From Elusimicrobiota bacterium (lineage in GTDB: Bacteria; Elusimicrobiota; Elusimicrobia; UBA1565; UBA9628), in NCBI GenBank assembly GCA_023700845.1, contig JAMPYD010000111.1:1-6649 (forward strand): 6,649 nucleotides of DNA, given 5' to 3'. Below are positions 5,221-6,649 of this stretch, piece after piece; positions within the stretch are counted from its first letter, which is position 1, and every line of letters begins with the position of its first letter. Both the position numbers and the translations under genes were made by a program. Below the pieces are notes generated by a model, which was given only the letters and a program-made list of their open reading frames with translations, ran no database searches and was not told where the DNA came from.

Positions 5221-5732
5221 AGATTTTCACCGCCGTCCTCGCCGCCGGACTCCTCTCCGCGCCCGCCTTCGCCCAGGTGCTCGACCGCCCCCCCGTGGTG
5301 TCGCTGCGCGACGTCGGCGCGTGCTTCGAGCGGGACGCCGACGCGACCGCCGACGCGCTCGGCCTGCCGGCGCGCTTCTGCCTCACCCAGGTCGGGACCT
5401 CGGAGCCGGCCGACGCCGTCACCCCCTTCGACCGGGGCGGCTTCGGCGTCGTCGTGGGCGTCCCCGCGGCGGGCGCGCGCAAGCACATCGGCGGCGGCTC
5501 GCGCCGCGCCGACGGCGGCTGGGACATCGTCGTGGACCTGTTCCAGGCCCCGGGCCGCGAGCCCGCGTGCGGCAGCCTCGGCCGCGCCTTCGCGGCGGTC
5601 TATTTCCCCGTCGACGCGGTCGGCCGGCCGATCCCCGGCCCCGTCGAGGTGCGCGGCTTCATGATGGACGCCTCGCCGCGCTGCCCCGGCTACGCCCGTT
5701 CCGTGCAGCTCGACTACCGCCGCGTCCCCTAG
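5217..5732 (+). CDS. Exported protein with four cysteines, unknown function
   Basis: I do not recognise this 171-residue protein. Residues 1-19 form a clear Sec signal (Lys2, hydrophobic core, A-F-A before Gln20), so the product is periplasmic or secreted. The mature part has four cysteines (Cys36, Cys55, Cys118, Cys156), enough for two disulfides. It has a Gly/Val-rich strand (GGFGVVVGVP) and a hydrophobic segment ending in YFPVDAVGRPIPGPVEV. Its tail, VQLDYRRVP, looks like a last beta strand, so a small disulfide-bonded beta-rich fold is likely. The ATG overlaps the cupin stop (ATGA), and an extended -10 lies six bases upstream. The stop is shared through CTAG with the convergent peptidase gene. 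GC and codon use match the neighbours. Confidence 0.75.
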   Translation: MKIFTAVLAAGLLSAPAFAQVLDRPPVVSLRDVGACFERDADATADALGLPARFCLTQVGTSEPADAVTPFDRGGFGVVVGVPAAGARKHIGGGSRRADGGWDIVVDLFQAPGREPACGSLGRAFAAVYFPVDAVGRPIPGPVEVRGFMMDASPRCPGYARSVQLDYRRVP

Positions 5733-6511
5733 AGCCGGCTCCGCGACTTCAGGTCGTAGGCCTGGCCGGGACGCACGAGCTCGATCGTCAGGGCCTCCTC
5801 CGCGCCGGCCTGCGGGCGCACGACCATGACCGCGCCCTTGCCGAAGACCTCGGCCCGTCCGTCCTCGACGACCGCGGCCGTGTCCTCGTCGATGCCCAGG
5901 CCCAGGTGATCCCGGTGCTTGAGCACGAGGCTGAACAGGCGGTTCTGGCGGCCGCGCTTGATGAAGTGCTGGTCGAGGATGACGCCGTCGAGCAGGCCCA
6001 GCCCTTCGTGCGTTTCGACCTTGTCCGGGCCGATGGCGGTGAAGTCCCCGTCGCCGGTGAGCATGATCCGGCTCATGACGGCCGTGCCGGCGCTGGTCCC
6101 GCCGAACGGAACGCCGTCGCGGTGACGCCGGCGCACGGCCTCGAGCGGAGCGCCGCCGTTCGAGTTCAGGGCGGCCATGTGGAAGACCTGATCGCCGCCG
6201 GCGAACCAGAGCCCCGTGGCCCGGGCCAATTGCGCGGCGAAGGCGGGCGAGGACAGGGCCGGGCTCGACACCGCGAGCTCGACCGCGGCGGGCGCGAAGT
6301 CCTTGCGGGCGTCCTCGAGGGCGGCTCCGGGGTCGTCGGTGGACCAGGCGACGACGAGGATGCGGGCTTGTTTCCCGCCGGTCCAGCGGACGAAGCGCTC
6401 GGCCGCGGGCGCCGGAGTGTCGCCGCCGCCGACCAGGAGCAGGCGGCGCGGCGGTTCGGCCGCGAAGGAGGATGAGGCGAGGATCACGCAGGCCGTCATG
6501 GACTTGAGCAT
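5729..6511 (-). CDS. Exported cyanophycinase-family serine peptidase (peptidase family S51)
   Basis: The 260-residue product matches cyanophycinase in length and motifs. The nucleophile is Ser140 in GGTSAGTAVMS, and the GGDQ motif is at 105-108. The substrate-pocket stretch Asp180-Gln181-His182 is followed by Arg186, Arg188 and Arg191 (DQHFIKRGRQNRL), and Glu209 lies in IDEDTAAVV. With an offset of eight these line up with residues I recall for Synechocystis CphB (Ser132, Gln101, Asp172, Gln173, Arg178, Arg180, Arg183, Glu201). That favours true cleavage of beta-Asp-Arg polymer over the other S51 activities such as alpha-aspartyl dipeptidase. A likely signal peptide (MLKSMTACVILASSSFA) suggests action outside the cytoplasm, unlike classical intracellular CphB. 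No cyanophycin synthetase is in view. It converges on the four-cysteine protein gene. Confidence 0.88.
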   Translation of the reverse strand: MLKSMTACVILASSSFAAEPPRRLLLVGGGDTPAPAAERFVRWTGGKQARILVVAWSTDDPGAALEDARKDFAPAAVELAVSSPALSSPAFAAQLARATGLWFAGGDQVFHMAALNSNGGAPLEAVRRRHRDGVPFGGTSAGTAVMSRIMLTGDGDFTAIGPDKVETHEGLGLLDGVILDQHFIKRGRQNRLFSLVLKHRDHLGLGIDEDTAAVVEDGRAEVFGKGAVMVVRPQAGAEEALTIELVRPGQAYDLKSRSRL

Positions 6512-6516
6512 GGGGG

Positions 6517-6522
6517 ATTATA
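6517..6522 (-). promoter_or_regulatory. Consensus -10 element of the cyanophycinase gene
   Basis: On the minus strand a perfect TATAAT ends five bases (CCCCC) before the ATG at 6511. The mRNA would be leaderless or have a leader of one or two bases. The -35 position is weak, and no Shine-Dalgarno sequence is visible. Confidence 0.6.
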
Positions 6523-6580
6523 CGGAGTATTCCGGCCCTTCCGTTGCGCCGCGGACCATGGGAGCGCGCACCCACCGACC

Positions 6581-6649
6581 ATGCCCACCTTGACGATCCG
6601 CTGGCAGAGGCTGCTCGACGCGAAAGGCGAGACGTGCCCGCGATGCGGC
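6581..6649 (+). CDS. DUF2703-type protein, N-terminal fragment (cut by window end)
   Basis: Twenty-three codons are visible, opening MPTLTIRWQRLLDAKGETCP and ending CG. The pattern of a short strand, a W-x-R-L-(V/L) segment, G-E-T-C-x-x-C-G is how I recall DUF2703 proteins beginning. These are small cysteine-containing proteins of unknown function, sometimes found near metal-resistance genes. Cys19 and Cys22 form a CxxC pair that could bind metal or act in thiol chemistry. The ATG at 6581 has neither a clear Shine-Dalgarno sequence nor a -10 at the six-base spacing seen elsewhere, so the start is set by family similarity. An ATG at 6558 is out of frame. The rest of the gene is beyond the window. 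Confidence 0.65.
   Translation, partial: MPTLTIRWQRLLDAKGETCPRCG

Noticed and set aside
5079..6575. Long minus-strand open frame spanning the cyanophycinase and neighbours
   Set aside because: It is frame-shifted relative to the cyanophycinase reading frame, which holds all catalytic motifs. Its own product is low-complexity.
1..6649. tRNA, rRNA, CRISPR array, insertion sequence or prophage signs
   Set aside because: I found no direct-repeat array, terminal inverted repeats, transposase or integrase motifs, or cloverleaf-like sequence. The window is filled by the listed genes.

Overview
This is a gene-dense, high-GC bacterial window (about 70% GC by eye) with eleven protein-coding genes, two of them cut by the window edges. 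There are no RNA genes, mobile elements or CRISPR arrays, and no gene-free stretch above about 75 bases. Several products carry Gram-negative style signal peptides or membrane segments. The taxon cannot be fixed from this sequence. It suits an uncultured high-GC soil, sediment or groundwater lineage. Elusimicrobiota or a Deinococcota-like lineage are guesses, prompted mainly by the apparent leaderless promoters.

Layout, left to right. (1) The tail of a BNR/Asp-box repeat protein overlaps a MoaD/ThiS-type ubiquitin-like protein (82-342). (2) A VOC/PhnB-like glyoxalase-fold protein (414-896) has its own promoter and a strong Shine-Dalgarno sequence. (3) A small exported protein of unknown function (966-1544) precedes a phytanoyl-CoA-dioxygenase-type Fe(II)/2-oxoglutarate oxygenase (1561-2430). 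(4) A membrane sensor histidine kinase on the minus strand (2427-3650) is convergent with the oxygenase and divergent from a six-helix cation-transporter-like protein (3718-4359). (5) A hemerythrin-like HHE protein (4379-4879), a small cupin (4876-5220) and an exported four-cysteine protein (5217-5732) are chained by two ATGA overlaps. (6) An exported cyanophycinase-family serine peptidase lies on the minus strand (5729-6511). (7) The first 23 codons of a DUF2703-type protein (6581 to the window end) are divergent from it.

The strongest pattern is in how genes start and stop rather than in any one gene. At least four plus-strand genes have a TANNNT -10 hexamer ending exactly six bases before the ATG, and the cyanophycinase has a perfect TATAAT five bases before its ATG. 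This predicts leaderless or nearly leaderless mRNAs. The two genes with a good Shine-Dalgarno sequence (VOC and cupin) lack this arrangement. Both convergent gene pairs share one palindromic CTAG as overlapping stop codons, which leaves no room for an intergenic terminator.

Functionally the genes are mixed: possible redox or metal handling (hemerythrin, cupin, cation transporter, DUF2703), oxidative catalysis (VOC protein, PhyH oxygenase), signalling (orphan kinase) and export (two unknown proteins, cyanophycinase). The only clear co-expression unit is hemerythrin-cupin-exported protein. I see no convincing novel multi-gene defence or biosynthetic system.
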